Source: an uncultured Lachnospiraceae bacterium (lineage in GTDB: Bacteria; Bacillota; Clostridia; Lachnospirales; Lachnospiraceae). From it: DNA of 64,000 nt. A program made the translations under genes and the position numbers. Shown one piece after another: positions 33,708 through 43,299 of the stretch. Below the pieces are notes generated by a model that was not told the origin of the DNA, did no database searches, and saw only the letters and a program-made list of their open reading frames with translations. Numbering within the stretch: position 1 is the stretch's first letter; every line of letters starts with the position of its first letter. The stretch lies in contig CANSTU010000003.1 of NCBI GenBank assembly GCA_947650005.1, positions 27,049-91,048 of the forward strand. The letters are read 5' to 3'.

Positions 33708-34571
33708 TTAGGCCTTTCCTACGGAACCGAACATTTCCATTTTAGCCTTTACGGTATCCTTGATGGCCTGTGCGCCAGGGGCAAGAAGTTTTCTGGGATC
33801 GAAGCCTTTCCCTGCCTGATCCTTGCCTGCCTCGATGTATTCCCTTGTCGCCGCTGCGAAGGACAGCTGGCATTCGGTATTCACGTTGATCTTGGACACG
33901 CCCAGGGAGATTGCCTTCTTGATCATATCCTCCGGAATGCCCGTGCCGCCGTGAAGAACCAGAGGCATTTCGCCGGTCAGCTGCTGAATGGCATCCAGGG
34001 TTTCAAAGGAAAGCCCCTGCCAGTTGGCGGGATATTTGCCATGGATATTGCCGATGCCTGCTGCTAGGAAATCGATTCCCAGATCAGCGATCATCTTGCA
34101 TTCCTGGGGATCCGCGCACTCGCCCATGCCAACAACGCCGTCTTCTTCGCCGCCGATGGAACCCACTTCTGCCTCAATGGAGATTCCCTTCTCATGTGCA
34201 GCTGCAACCAGCTCCTTGGTCTTTTCCACGTTCTCAGCGATGGGGTAATGAGAACCATCGAACATAATGGAGGAGAAGCCCGCCTCGATGCACTTATAGC
34301 ATGCTTCATAGCTGCCGTGGTCAAGGTGAAGAGCCACAGGTACAGTGATATTCATCTCTTCCAGCATACCGTTTACCATCCCCACAACGGTCTTGTAACC
34401 GGTCATGTATTTTCCTGCGCCTTCAGATACGCCCAGGATAACAGGGGAATTCAGCTCCTGCGCCGTCTGCAGGATGGCCTTCGTCCACTCCAGATTGTTA
34501 ATGTTGAACTGGCCTACCGCATAGTGGCCTGCTTTTGCTTTGTCGAGCATTTCTTTAGCTGATACTAACAT
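33708..34571 (-). CDS. fba: Class II fructose-1,6-bisphosphate aldolase
   Basis: This 287-aa zinc-dependent glycolytic enzyme splits or joins fructose-1,6-bisphosphate. Markers are GHYAVGQFNINNLEW, the Asp-His pair in VALHLDHGSYE, the zinc His in GNIHGKYP and the phosphate-binding VLHGGTGIPEDMI. Tagatose-bisphosphate aldolase (GatY/KbaY) is a close alternative. The ATG at 34571 has GGAGG eight bases upstream. It is flanked upstream by a giant palindrome and downstream by a terminator, so it is probably monocistronic. Confidence 0.92.
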   Translation of the reverse strand: MLVSAKEMLDKAKAGHYAVGQFNINNLEWTKAILQTAQELNSPVILGVSEGAGKYMTGYKTVVGMVNGMLEEMNITVPVALHLDHGSYEACYKCIEAGFSSIMFDGSHYPIAENVEKTKELVAAAHEKGISIEAEVGSIGGEEDGVVGMGECADPQECKMIADLGIDFLAAGIGNIHGKYPANWQGLSFETLDAIQQLTGEMPLVLHGGTGIPEDMIKKAISLGVSKINVNTECQLSFAAATREYIEAGKDQAGKGFDPRKLLAPGAQAIKDTVKAKMEMFGSVGKA

Positions 34572-34700
34572 TTTATCTACCTCCATAGATTATTGTAAAA
34601 TGAGAATCCCTTTTACTGGCATCATTATAACTCATATCCGACAAAAAGGAAATACGGAAAGTTAAACTTTTCCCATTCCCCTTTCTTGGTGACAGCAACC

Positions 34701-34948
34701 GATCACGCGCCCAGAAGAGTTCGGGTTGGATAGAAGCATCCGGGGAGGTGAGAGGCGTCCTTACCATGTTTCCGCGCGCATTTCGCGCCATGTAGATGAG
34801 ACCTGCTTCCCTGAAGGGCCGTTGCCCGACAGGGAAGCGGCCAGGGCTCATCGAAATGTCGGGCGCGATGGCGCGCGGAAACATGGTAAGGACGCCTCTC
34901 CCTCCCCGGATGCTTCTATCCAACCCGAACTCTTCTGGGCGCGTGATC
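34701..34948. repeat. Giant palindrome (248 bp) between the lipid kinase and fba genes
   Basis: The two halves are near-perfect reverse complements for about 85 bp (outer ends GATCACGCGCCCAGAAGAG and CTCTTCTGGGCGCGTGATC). An imperfect middle and a conserved tip follow: CTTCCCTG, AGGGCC, CCCGACAGGGAAG. It ends two bases from the lipid-kinase stop codon. The mirrored ORFs drawn through it on both strands are a consequence of the symmetry. Confidence 0.9.
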
Positions 34949-34950
34949 GC

Positions 34951-35847
34951 CTACCCCCTTGGAATCCAAATCTGAAGCGCTTCCTTCTTGTTGACAATTT
35001 CCACGTCCTGATGCCTTCCTCCAAACTCACCGTCCAAGGTCCAAGGGATCTCTTCCTGCGATTCCACACGAAGGGACGCGGTCTTGAAGCAGTACATCTG
35101 GTTGGTGTTGAAATTCGCATTTACCAGATCGGCTAATATCTGGTTCAGTTCTATGGCATTATTGGGACGTTTGATGAGAGTCACTTCGAAAAGGCCATCG
35201 TTTAATTCCACATTTTTTCCAGTAATTCGTTTGAATCCGCCAACGGACATGGAATTGGTGATCATTCCGAAGATAAAGTCATCTTCAATATCCACATCCC
35301 CGGCCGTCACTCTCGCCCGAAAGGAGCGAACCGCAGGCAGCCGTTTCATGCCCTCCAACAGATAGGCCATATGCCCCAGCACATTCTTATATTCCTGCTT
35401 TGTCTCGTAGGATACATCGGTAAAAAGGCCAAAAGCCGCAATATAGACAAAAGTGTCATCGTTGAAAGAGCCTATATCGCAGCAGAAGAGTTCTCCGTTC
35501 ACGATGGCTTCCGCCGCCTGTACCATATTCTTGGGTATTCCCAGGCTGTTTGCAAAATCGTTGGTGCTTCCCGCCGGAATATAGCCCACCGGTATCACCT
35601 TGCTGCTTTGCATAATCCCGGTCACCACTTCATCCAGTGTTCCGTCTCCTCCGCTGCATACCACCCAGTCATATCTTCTCGCTTTTCTCGCCGCTGCCAA
35701 AACCGCATCATGGACGCCCTGGGTAGGATAAACCGTCACTTCGTGCCCGGCCTTTACAAACACATCCAGTATATCGCTCAGATGGGCCTTAATCTGGCTT
35801 TTTCCTGCCCTGGGATTGTAGATAAACAGAATTTTCTTTTTCATCAT
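34951..35847 (-). CDS. Diacylglycerol kinase-like lipid kinase (YegS/BmrU/DagK family)
   Basis: This 298-aa enzyme has a DAGK catalytic domain: phosphate-loop-like FIYNPRAGKS, the nucleotide motif VVCSGGDGTLDEVV and VGYIPAGSTNDFANSLGIP. It probably phosphorylates diacylglycerol for membrane lipid recycling. The ATG-ATG at 35847 follows GCGAGGC just behind a GCCGCC/GGCGGGC hairpin. A giant palindrome lies immediately 3' of the stop. Confidence 0.9.
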   Translation of the reverse strand: MMKKKILFIYNPRAGKSQIKAHLSDILDVFVKAGHEVTVYPTQGVHDAVLAAARKARRYDWVVCSGGDGTLDEVVTGIMQSSKVIPVGYIPAGSTNDFANSLGIPKNMVQAAEAIVNGELFCCDIGSFNDDTFVYIAAFGLFTDVSYETKQEYKNVLGHMAYLLEGMKRLPAVRSFRARVTAGDVDIEDDFIFGMITNSMSVGGFKRITGKNVELNDGLFEVTLIKRPNNAIELNQILADLVNANFNTNQMYCFKTASLRVESQEEIPWTLDGEFGGRHQDVEIVNKKEALQIWIPRG

Positions 35848-35880
35848 GTTGCCTCGCAATCTGCCGCCAAAGGCGGGCTT
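35848..35880 (-). repeat. Hairpin-SD module ahead of the lipid kinase gene
   Basis: On the minus strand GCCCGCC-TTT-GGCGGC (plus 35863-35878) is followed by AGATTGCGAGGCAAC and the start codon. It is a divergent member with only stem B preserved. Confidence 0.55.
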
Positions 35881-36017
35881 TCCCTCCCCTTTACCGCTGC
35901 CACAGTTCCATTCGGCATCAAGGGGGAAGCCGAACTGTTCTCACGCCTGTCGTGTTGTAACAAAAAGGAGCATATTCATGCTCCTCTTCTCTTTTATCCT
36001 TTAAGCTGCCTATTATG

Positions 36018-36278
36018 TTATTCTGCACTACCGCAGAGGTACTTTGCAATATCTTCCACTGCCGTCTCTTCGTCTGGACCGTCGGCAACCACCGTCACCA
36101 TTTCACCGCTGGCAAGGCCAAGGCTCATCATGCCCATGATACTCTTCGCATTCACCTTTTTCCCTTCCGTTTCCAGATAAACAGTGCTGTCGTGCTGGCT
36201 CGCAACTGCTACGAGCATCGCGACCGGCCTCGCCTCCAGCCCACCGTCCAACTGAATCCTGACTGCCTTTGTCATCAT
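36018..36278 (-). CDS. Crh-like HPr (Ser46 present, His15 replaced by Glu)
   Basis: This 86-aa HPr-fold protein reads GLEARP where HPr has G(I/L)HARP, so position 15 is Glu and PTS phosphotransfer is impossible. Ser46 in NAKSIMGMMSLGLA is intact, exactly at canonical numbering. In Bacillus subtilis Crh likewise lacks His15, is phosphorylated on Ser46 by HprK, and sits beside whiA. The same neighbourhood here, with hprK five genes away, supports a catabolite-repression cofactor or metabolic signalling role. GGAGG lies seven bases before the first ATG. Confidence 0.88.
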   Translation of the reverse strand: MMTKAVRIQLDGGLEARPVAMLVAVASQHDSTVYLETEGKKVNAKSIMGMMSLGLASGEMVTVVADGPDEETAVEDIAKYLCGSAE

Positions 36279-36390
36279 ACTTCTTCCTCCTTTTAATGCC
36301 TTCCTCTCTCCGCTAGCTCCTAAACGCCAGTTCGGTGAATCGGTTTACTGCCTCCAGAATCCCTATCTTCTACGGCTTTTTTGACGGCTC

Positions 36391-37359
36391 TCATCCATTT
36401 CTCAGGCTGTCGGCCAGTTCGCTCAATTTTCTCAGTCTGTGGTTTACGCCGGATTTCCCCACAGGCGGATTCAGATATCCGCCCAGTTCACGCAGGGGCG
36501 CGTCCGGATAGGCCAGACGTATTTCGGCCATTTCCCTAAGATTATCCGGAAGATTCGCAAGAGCGGCCTTCTGCTGTAAGAAAAGAATATCCTCCACCTG
36601 CCTGCTGGAGGCACTCACTGTCTTGCCAATATTTGCCGTCTCGCAATTGACCCTCCGATTTACGGAATTGCGCATTTCCTTCAGGATCCTGTAATTCTCG
36701 AACTGCATCAAGGACACATGGGCTTCCACGATGTTCAAAAAGTCCGCAATCCCCGTGCCGTCCTTCATATATACGATCTGGTATTTCTTACGTTGCACAA
36801 TCTTCGCCTCCAACCCAAACCCCTGCAGGATGGATTGAATCTGCTTTGCCTGGGAGAGTTGTGTGCAAACGATTTCCAGATGATAACTCTTCTCCGGGTC
36901 GCTCATGGAACCGGAAGCGAGAAACGCGCCCCGGAGGAATGCCCTCTGGCAACACGCATTTTTAATGAGTATAGAACTTACCGTTTCCCGCAGGTTACGG
37001 CAGTCCCCCCGGCTGTCCATGAACTTTGTAGTCAAAAGCACCTGCCTTACTTCATCCGTTTTTGCCAGCATAATGCTGTAAGATGCCGTACTTCCGGGAT
37101 TTTTCAGGCTGACACCAGTATTTATATTAAATGTTTTCTTCAATAATGTAAAGCATTTTCTCACAACAGCCTCATTTTCAGCCTGAATTCGTATTTTACC
37201 CGGATTTTCAATTTTATTTTGGGCACTTTTACCTAAAAACACAGGTTCGATACAATCCCCGCAGAAGTGGAGGATAGACGCCAGTTCCGCGATCTGGCAA
37301 TGTCTTGCCGTAGGTTCCTGCTTCGACAGTTCTTCCTTCACATTTCCTGAAAAAGACAT
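36391..37359 (-). CDS. whiA: DNA-binding protein WhiA
   Basis: This 322-aa protein has an N-terminal LAGLIDADG-type homing-endonuclease fold without nuclease activity in the family (MSFSGNVKEELSKQEPTARH start, LRGAFLASGSMSDPEKSYHL). A C-terminal helix-turn-helix (IRLAYPDAPLRELGGYLNPP, KSGVNHRLRKLSELA) follows. WhiA influences cell division and chromosome segregation in Firmicutes. It lies 13 bp after rapZ, and yvcK, which separates the two in many bacteria, is absent between them here. Confidence 0.96.
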   Translation of the reverse strand: MSFSGNVKEELSKQEPTARHCQIAELASILHFCGDCIEPVFLGKSAQNKIENPGKIRIQAENEAVVRKCFTLLKKTFNINTGVSLKNPGSTASYSIMLAKTDEVRQVLLTTKFMDSRGDCRNLRETVSSILIKNACCQRAFLRGAFLASGSMSDPEKSYHLEIVCTQLSQAKQIQSILQGFGLEAKIVQRKKYQIVYMKDGTGIADFLNIVEAHVSLMQFENYRILKEMRNSVNRRVNCETANIGKTVSASSRQVEDILFLQQKAALANLPDNLREMAEIRLAYPDAPLRELGGYLNPPVGKSGVNHRLRKLSELADSLRNG

Positions 37360-37372
37360 ATTCCACCCGCCT

Positions 37373-38233
37373 TTACTTCACATCCCTGTGGCTGATGGTC
37401 AGCCCATAATTTCCTTTGTTCCGAAGCCGGTCATAGAGTCCGTTTGCCAGAGTCACGCTGCGGTGTTTTCCCCCGGTACAGCCGATTCCCACCACCAGCT
37501 GGTATTTCCCCTCTTTGATGTAATTGGGAATCAGGAATAAAAGCATGTCCTCCAGTCGGTTCAGAAACTGCCCGGCCTCCGCAAATCCCATCACAAAATC
37601 CTGCACCCCCTTATCATTCCCTGTGAGGTACTTCAATTCATCTATATAGAAGGGGTTGGGAAGGAATCTGACATCGAATACCAGATCCGCGTCTGTCGGT
37701 ATGCCGTTCTTGAAGCCAAAGGAAACGATATTAATGATAAGATTATTATACTCTTCGTTACGCACAAAAATTCTGTCTATTTCTTCCTTTAATTCGCGGG
37801 TTAACAGCTTGGAAGTGTCGATCACATAGTCCGCCTGTTTTTTGATCTGGGCCAGGATTCCCCGTTCCCGGTGAATGCCATCCTCTATTCTGCTGTCCCC
37901 CTGCATGCACAGGGGATGCATCCGCCTGCTCTCCTTATACCGCTTCACCAGCGTGGCGTCGCTGGCATCCATAAAAAGGATCTCGAACACATAACCGTTC
38001 TGGCGCAGCATATCCAGAATCTTCATTACGTCCACAAAGGCCTGGTCGGCGCGTATATCCAGTCCCAGAGCCGCCTTGGATACTTCATTGTTCGGCGTCA
38101 TGAGAAGCCCCATCAATTTCTCTATCAAAGGCACGGGAAGATTGTCCACACAGAAATATCCCACATCCTCCAGCATTCTCATTACCGTATTCTTGCCGCC
38201 GCCGCTCATCCCAGTTACGATCACAAATCTCAT
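37373..38233 (-). CDS. rapZ: RNase adapter / nucleotide-binding protein RapZ (YvcJ)
   Basis: This 286-aa protein has an N-terminal P-loop, GMSGGGKNT, and the family blocks EDVGYFCVDNLPVPL and GCTGGKHRSVTLANGLYDRL. In Firmicutes YvcJ hydrolyses nucleotides and affects competence; in enterobacteria RapZ controls GlmZ RNA. The residue after the Walker lysine is Asn rather than Ser/Thr, which could weaken Mg-nucleotide binding. The ATG at 38233 is used; a GTG nine bases earlier is also possible. It precedes whiA in one operon. Confidence 0.95.
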   Translation of the reverse strand: MRFVIVTGMSGGGKNTVMRMLEDVGYFCVDNLPVPLIEKLMGLLMTPNNEVSKAALGLDIRADQAFVDVMKILDMLRQNGYVFEILFMDASDATLVKRYKESRRMHPLCMQGDSRIEDGIHRERGILAQIKKQADYVIDTSKLLTRELKEEIDRIFVRNEEYNNLIINIVSFGFKNGIPTDADLVFDVRFLPNPFYIDELKYLTGNDKGVQDFVMGFAEAGQFLNRLEDMLLFLIPNYIKEGKYQLVVGIGCTGGKHRSVTLANGLYDRLRNKGNYGLTISHRDVK

Positions 38234-38403
38234 TCCCGCCACCGCGCCTTTCTTTCCCGGCCAGTGCCGGGATGGTACACTCCTTTGTTTTCATCCGTTC
38301 GGTTATTCGTAACGATTCGGCCAGACGAACCGCCACGATTTTGGTCATATAAATAAGAGAAGCCATCGGTCTCCCTCCGGTTTCTCCTACCCATCTTCCG
38401 CTT

Positions 38404-39315
38404 TTAAAAATCCCCAAGGAATATCACTTCCGGCTCCAGCCTAATGCCGGAACGTTCTTTGACGGTATCCACAACCTTCCTGATCAGCGCAGCGACGTCA
38501 GCCGCAGTGGCGGTTCCATCGTTGATCACAAAACCGCAGTGCTTTTCAGACACCTTTGCGCCTCCCACACGGGCGCCTGCAAGGCCCGATTCCATGATCA
38601 GCTTTCCGGCAAAGTTTCCCTCTGGCCTTTTAAAGGTGCTTCCCGCGCTGGCGTATTCCAGGGGTTGTTTTTCCCTTCGTCTGGAGGCCAGATCGTTCAT
38701 ACGGTCCGCAATCTCTTCCCGTACGCCCTTTTCCAGCTTCATACAAACTTCCGTCACCACATAGGGCCTGTCTCTCAAAACACTGCTTCGATAGCCGAAC
38801 TCCATCGTCTCCTGATTCAGCGTCAGGACGTTTCCGTCCGTGTACATCACCTGTACCGACTCCACGATCTGGCTCATCTCGCCCCCATAAGCCCCGGCAT
38901 TCATCCGTACGCCGCCGCCCACACTGCCTGGGATACCCGAGGCAAACTCCAGACCTGTAAGGCCGTCTTCCATAGCTGCCCGGGCTGCCTGGGAAAGTGA
39001 CGCCGCTGCTCCCGCCGTCACCCGGTCGCCTTCCACACGTACTTCGGAAAACTCCCCTGCAAGGGTAATGATCACGCCCCGGTATCCTCTGTCTCCTACC
39101 AAAAGATTGCTCCCTTTTCCGAGTAGGAAATAGGGCCATCCCGCAAGGTTCAGATAGCGGATCACCTTTTCAAGCTGTCCCCTTTTTTCCACGCTCACCA
39201 GAACCTCTGCCGGGCCGCCCACGCGAAAGGTGGTGTGCCCGGCCATCGGCTCTTCCTGATGAATATTTTCCGCTGGAACCACGGTCTTCAGAAAATCTAT
39301 TAAAGCTTTGCTCAC
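38404..39315 (-). CDS. murB: UDP-N-acetylenolpyruvoylglucosamine reductase
   Basis: This 303-aa FAD enzyme makes UDP-N-acetylmuramic acid for peptidoglycan. The FAD-binding region includes TTFRVGGPAEVL, LLGKGSNLLV and SGIPGSVGGGVRMNAGAYG. The type II catalytic Ser lies in YASAGSTFKRPEGNFAGKLI and a Glu in RLEPEVIFLG. Length is normal for type II MurB. It lies between the ROK kinase and rapZ. Confidence 0.96.
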   Translation of the reverse strand: MSKALIDFLKTVVPAENIHQEEPMAGHTTFRVGGPAEVLVSVEKRGQLEKVIRYLNLAGWPYFLLGKGSNLLVGDRGYRGVIITLAGEFSEVRVEGDRVTAGAAASLSQAARAAMEDGLTGLEFASGIPGSVGGGVRMNAGAYGGEMSQIVESVQVMYTDGNVLTLNQETMEFGYRSSVLRDRPYVVTEVCMKLEKGVREEIADRMNDLASRRREKQPLEYASAGSTFKRPEGNFAGKLIMESGLAGARVGGAKVSEKHCGFVINDGTATAADVAALIRKVVDTVKERSGIRLEPEVIFLGDF

Positions 39316-39376
39316 TGCTGTCTACTACTCCCGTTTCATCCTGCTATAAGAATATGATATGCCGCATTCTGCGGTT

Positions 39377-40339
39377 TCATCCCCGCAAACTCCCATCTGA
39401 CCGATCCAATACCAGCTTGGCAGCGCCATAGATCCCCGCATCGTTCCCCAAAAGCGCCAAAGCAAACAGCGCACCGCGGCTTCCGTGGAATACATAGGGC
39501 GTATAGTTCTTCTGAATGAATTCCAGCAGGACGGGACCTGCCTTGGATACGCCTCCTCCGATTACGAAAATTTCAGGATTGACCACACAAGCGATCCCCG
39601 CAAGGGCCTTGCCCAGGATTTCTCCGAACTGCTCCGCCACCTCTATGGCCAGCGCATCCCCTGCCTTTACCGCATCAAATACGGTTTTAGCTGAGATATT
39701 TTCCACATTCCGCATACTGCTGGGCGCATCGTCCGCCGCCAACCTACGTTTTGCCAGCCGAACCACCCCTGTGGCAGAGGCATACTGCTCCAAGCAGCCC
39801 CGGTTGCCACAGTTACATTTCTCCGTCTCCGCGTCATCCACGTGGATATGTCCGATTTCCCCTGCCGCTCCGGTGATGCCGGACAGAATCTTGCCGTCCG
39901 CAATGATTCCGCCGCCCACGCCAGTTCCCAGAGTTACTGCAACCAGATTCTTATGTCCCTGTCCGCCGCCCTTCCACATCTCTCCCAGGGCCGCCACGTT
40001 GGCATCGTTTCCCGCTTCCACCGGGATATTCAGAAGGCTCTGCAGTTCGTTCTTTATGCTGAAAACTCCCCAACTTAGGTTCACCGCATTATATACCGTA
40101 CCCACGCCGTCCACAGGCCCCGGCACGCCAATCCCTACGCCTGCCACATCCTCCCGGTCAAGCTGTCTTTCCCTCATTTTATCCCGGATACTGTCCGCCA
40201 CATCGGGCAGGATATTTTTCCCGCCTTCTGCCGTCCTCGTGGGGATCTCCCACTTTTCCAGGAGGTTCCCCTCTATGTCGAAACAGCCCAGCTTGACCGT
40301 TGTTCCTCCCACATCCACCCCAAAACAATACCTTGCCAT
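39377..40339 (-). CDS. glcK: ROK family glucokinase
   Basis: This 320-aa sugar kinase has the ATP-binding GVDVGGTTVKLG, the catalytic Asp in EAGNDANVAALGE and the ROK zinc motif CNCGNRGCLEQYAS. It phosphorylates glucose, or a related hexose, in the cytoplasm. There is no HTH domain, so it is not a ROK repressor. It begins 3 bp after the hprK stop, linking sugar phosphorylation with the catabolite-repression kinase. Confidence 0.9.
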   Translation of the reverse strand: MARYCFGVDVGGTTVKLGCFDIEGNLLEKWEIPTRTAEGGKNILPDVADSIRDKMRERQLDREDVAGVGIGVPGPVDGVGTVYNAVNLSWGVFSIKNELQSLLNIPVEAGNDANVAALGEMWKGGGQGHKNLVAVTLGTGVGGGIIADGKILSGITGAAGEIGHIHVDDAETEKCNCGNRGCLEQYASATGVVRLAKRRLAADDAPSSMRNVENISAKTVFDAVKAGDALAIEVAEQFGEILGKALAGIACVVNPEIFVIGGGVSKAGPVLLEFIQKNYTPYVFHGSRGALFALALLGNDAGIYGAAKLVLDRSDGSLRG

Positions 40340-40342
40340 CTC

Positions 40343-41293
40343 CTATACCTCCTCTTCCTCTTCTTCTTCCTTTCTGCGGGCCAAGGAGTTCTGCACTCTT
40401 GTATAGAGCTCCTGCGCCGCATTGTACCCCATTTTCTTCTGGCGGTGATTGATAGCCGCTGACTCACAGATGATCGCCAGATTACGCCCCGGACGGATCG
40501 GAATGCTGTGGCAGACCACCTTATTGCCCAGATAATCCGTATATTCCTCTTCCAAGCCCAGCCTGTCGTATTCCTTATCCCTGCTCCAGTCCTCCAAGCG
40601 AACCACCAGGTCGATATTTTGGGTATCCTTCACATTCGCCACACCGAACAGCGTCTTAACGTCAATAATGCCAATGCCCCGCAGCTCAATGAAATGCTTA
40701 GTGATATCCGGTGCGCTTCCCACCAGCGTATCGTCGCTGACTTTACGGATCTCCACCACATCATCCGATACCAGACGATGCCCCCTCTTAATCAGCTCCA
40801 GCGCCGCTTCCGATTTGCCGATGCCGCTTTCCCCCGTAATCAGCACGCCTTCGCCGTAAACGTCCACCAGCACGCCGTGCACGGAAATACAGGGCGCCAG
40901 CTTTACATTCAGCCAACGGATCGACTCCGCCATGAACGCGGAAGTAGCCTTCCTGGTCATTAGCAGCGGAATCCCCCTCTCTTTCGCGATCTCCAGAAAA
41001 AGCGGATCCGGCTTCAGTTCCCGACAGAACACCACGCAGGGGATGGGGCAGGAAAGAAGCTTGGTAAAGATCTCCTTCTTACGCTCTTCCTCCATGGATT
41101 CCATATAGGTGTATTCCACGAAACCGATGATCTGTAGGCGCGTCGCCTCAAAATGTTCAAAATATCCCGCCATCTGCAAAGCCGGCCTATTGATATCCGG
41201 CTGAGTGATCTTGATCCCTTTCACCTCCACATCGGGCGTAAGGTTCTCCAGCTTCATCTTCTCGATGAGCTCGGTAAGATTTACATGTGCCAT
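40343..41293 (-). CDS. hprK: HPr kinase/phosphorylase
   Basis: This 316-aa bifunctional enzyme phosphorylates Ser46 of HPr and Crh and removes it again. The P-loop GESGIGKSEAALELI is near residue 155, and IELRGIGIIDVKTLFGV and VCHSIPIRPGRNLA match the family. An acidic Glu-rich tail ends the protein. GAGG precedes the ATG at 41293. It heads the hprK, ROK, murB, rapZ, whiA series. Confidence 0.96.
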   Translation of the reverse strand: MAHVNLTELIEKMKLENLTPDVEVKGIKITQPDINRPALQMAGYFEHFEATRLQIIGFVEYTYMESMEEERKKEIFTKLLSCPIPCVVFCRELKPDPLFLEIAKERGIPLLMTRKATSAFMAESIRWLNVKLAPCISVHGVLVDVYGEGVLITGESGIGKSEAALELIKRGHRLVSDDVVEIRKVSDDTLVGSAPDITKHFIELRGIGIIDVKTLFGVANVKDTQNIDLVVRLEDWSRDKEYDRLGLEEEYTDYLGNKVVCHSIPIRPGRNLAIICESAAINHRQKKMGYNAAQELYTRVQNSLARRKEEEEEEEV

Positions 41294-41378
41294 ACCTCGT
41301 CCTCCACTCTCTCCGGCTTTGGGCAGCTATCTTTCCGCCGTATGCGGGCCGGTTTTATGCTCCAAAATTCGTTCATCC

Positions 41379-43250
41379 CTATTCTACCACATTATGATGA
41401 AAAAAAGAATAGATTTCCTCCGCAATATGCGCCGGGATTTCCGGTACGCGGGCCAGCTCCTCTGCGTCTGCCTTTTTGATTTCCTCTATGGATTTAAAAT
41501 GGCGCATCAACGCTTTCCTCCTGGCAGGCCCTACCCCCGGGATTCCGTCCAGCACAGAACGCACCTGGTCCTTGCTGCGCAGGGAACGGTGGTACTCGAT
41601 GGCAAACCGATGGGCTTCGTCCTGAATCCGGGTTATCAGCTTAAATCCTTCGCTTCGAGTATCGATTTCGATCTCCTCATTCTGATAGTATAGCCCTCTG
41701 GTGCGATGATTATCATCCTTCACCATGCCGCATACCGGAATCGATAAATGCAGCTCTTCCAGCACCTCTAGGGCGATATTCACCTGTCCCTTTCCTCCAT
41801 CCATCAAAAGCAGATCCGGAAACTTGGTGAAGCTACCGAATTCCTGATCCATCTTCTTCTCCGAAAGCTCCTTCGCCTCCTCCATTCCATGGGTGAAACG
41901 CCTGGTTAATACCTCCTTCATGCAGGCATAGTCGTCCGGCCCCGCTACGGTCTTTATCTTAAATTTTCTATAATCGCTCCTCTTTGGCTTTCCCTTTTCG
42001 TATACCACCATAGAGCCCACGTTTTCAAAGCCGCTGATATTGGAAATATCAAACGCTTCCATCCGGTTAGCCGCAGGCAGAGACAGCAGGGCGCAGATCT
42101 CCTTCACCGCCCCGATAGTCCGTCCCTCCTCCCGTTTGATCCGCTCCCTGTCTTTGCTGAGCACCAGGGAGGCGTTGGTGGCCGCCAGTTCCACCAGCTT
42201 TTCCTTTGCCCCTTTCCTGGGTACCCGGATGTAAACCCGGCTTCCCCGCCGAGCGGTGAGCCACTGTTCCAAAACGGGAATATCCTCGATCTCCTCCTGC
42301 AGCATCAATTCCCTTGGCACAAAAGGGGTCCCGGCATAGAACTGCTTCACGAAATCCAACAGGATCTGCGCCTTACTGCAGTCCGACGCTCCGGTCATGA
42401 TGAAATGTTCCCTACCGATCAGCTTTCCGTCCCGCACGAAAAAGACCTGTACCACCGCGTCATCCTCGTCTCGGGCCAGCGCGATTACATCCTTGTCCTC
42501 TCCTTCGCTGTCCGTAATCTTCTGCTTCTGGGCCACCTGCTTCACGCTATTATACAGATCCCGATAACGAATTGCTTCTTCGAAGTCCATCTTCTCCGAG
42601 GCCGCTTCCATTTTCTGCTGCAGATCGGCCAAAACCGGAGCAAAATTCCCATTCAGAAAATCCATGGCTCCCTCTACGGCTTTCCGATAATCTTCCCTTA
42701 ATACCGTTCCCTGACAGGGCGCGCTGCATTGTCCGATGTGATGGTTCAGACAGGGGCGTTCCTGCCCCGCATCCCTGGGAAGGCTTCTGTTACAGGTACG
42801 CAGTTTATACAGCTTATTGATCAGCTCAATGGTATCTTTTACCGCATAGGCAGATTTAAACGGGCCGAAATATTTCGACCGATCCTTCTTCATCTGCCTG
42901 GAAAACAATACTCTCGGGTACTCTTCTCCGAGGGTCACTTTAATATAAGGATATGTCTTGTCGTCCTTCAGCATGGTATTGTATTTAGGGCTGTGCTCCT
43001 TGATCAGGTTGTTTTCCAATACCAGCGCTTCCAGCTCCGAATCCGTGACGATGTATTCAAAGCGGGCAATCTTTGTTACCATCTTTTCGATTTTAGGGCT
43101 TTTGTTGGTGCTTTCCCTGAAATAGGAGCGCACACGGTTTCTCAGGCTGATGGCCTTTCCCACGTAGATGATGGCATCTTCGGCGTCGTGCATGATATAA
43201 ACTCCCGGGCTGGCCGGGAGCTTTTTCAATTCTTCCTCAAAATGGAACAT
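41379..43250 (-). CDS. uvrC: Excinuclease ABC subunit C
   Basis: This 623-aa nucleotide-excision repair nuclease has an N-terminal GIY-YIG domain ([20 protein letters not shown]), a UVR coiled region ([20 protein letters not shown]), a central RNase H-like endonuclease domain ([20 protein letters not shown]) and C-terminal helix-hairpin-helix ([17 protein letters not shown]). It incises on both sides of lesions with UvrB. GGAGG lies six bases before the ATG. Confidence 0.97.
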   Translation of the reverse strand: MFHFEEELKKLPASPGVYIMHDAEDAIIYVGKAISLRNRVRSYFRESTNKSPKIEKMVTKIARFEYIVTDSELEALVLENNLIKEHSPKYNTMLKDDKTYPYIKVTLGEEYPRVLFSRQMKKDRSKYFGPFKSAYAVKDTIELINKLYKLRTCNRSLPRDAGQERPCLNHHIGQCSAPCQGTVLREDYRKAVEGAMDFLNGNFAPVLADLQQKMEAASEKMDFEEAIRYRDLYNSVKQVAQKQKITDSEGEDKDVIALARDEDDAVVQVFFVRDGKLIGREHFIMTGASDCSKAQILLDFVKQFYAGTPFVPRELMLQEEIEDIPVLEQWLTARRGSRVYIRVPRKGAKEKLVELAATNASLVLSKDRERIKREEGRTIGAVKEICALLSLPAANRMEAFDISNISGFENVGSMVVYEKGKPKRSDYRKFKIKTVAGPDDYACMKEVLTRRFTHGMEEAKELSEKKMDQEFGSFTKFPDLLLMDGGKGQVNIALEVLEELHLSIPVCGMVKDDNHRTRGLYYQNEEIEIDTRSEGFKLITRIQDEAHRFAIEYHRSLRSKDQVRSVLDGIPGVGPARRKALMRHFKSIEEIKKADAEELARVPEIPAHIAEEIYSFFHHNVVE

Positions 43251-43299
43251 CTGGTTCCTCCATTTCCGTGGATTCCTATGTTTGAAGGTTATTCAAGCT

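Noticed and set aside
34573-35136. Mirrored ORFs on both strands sharing MDRSIRGG and SPDASIQPELFWARDRL
   Set aside because: They are produced by the giant palindrome, which reads alike on both strands. They have no ribosome site and are best treated as non-coding.
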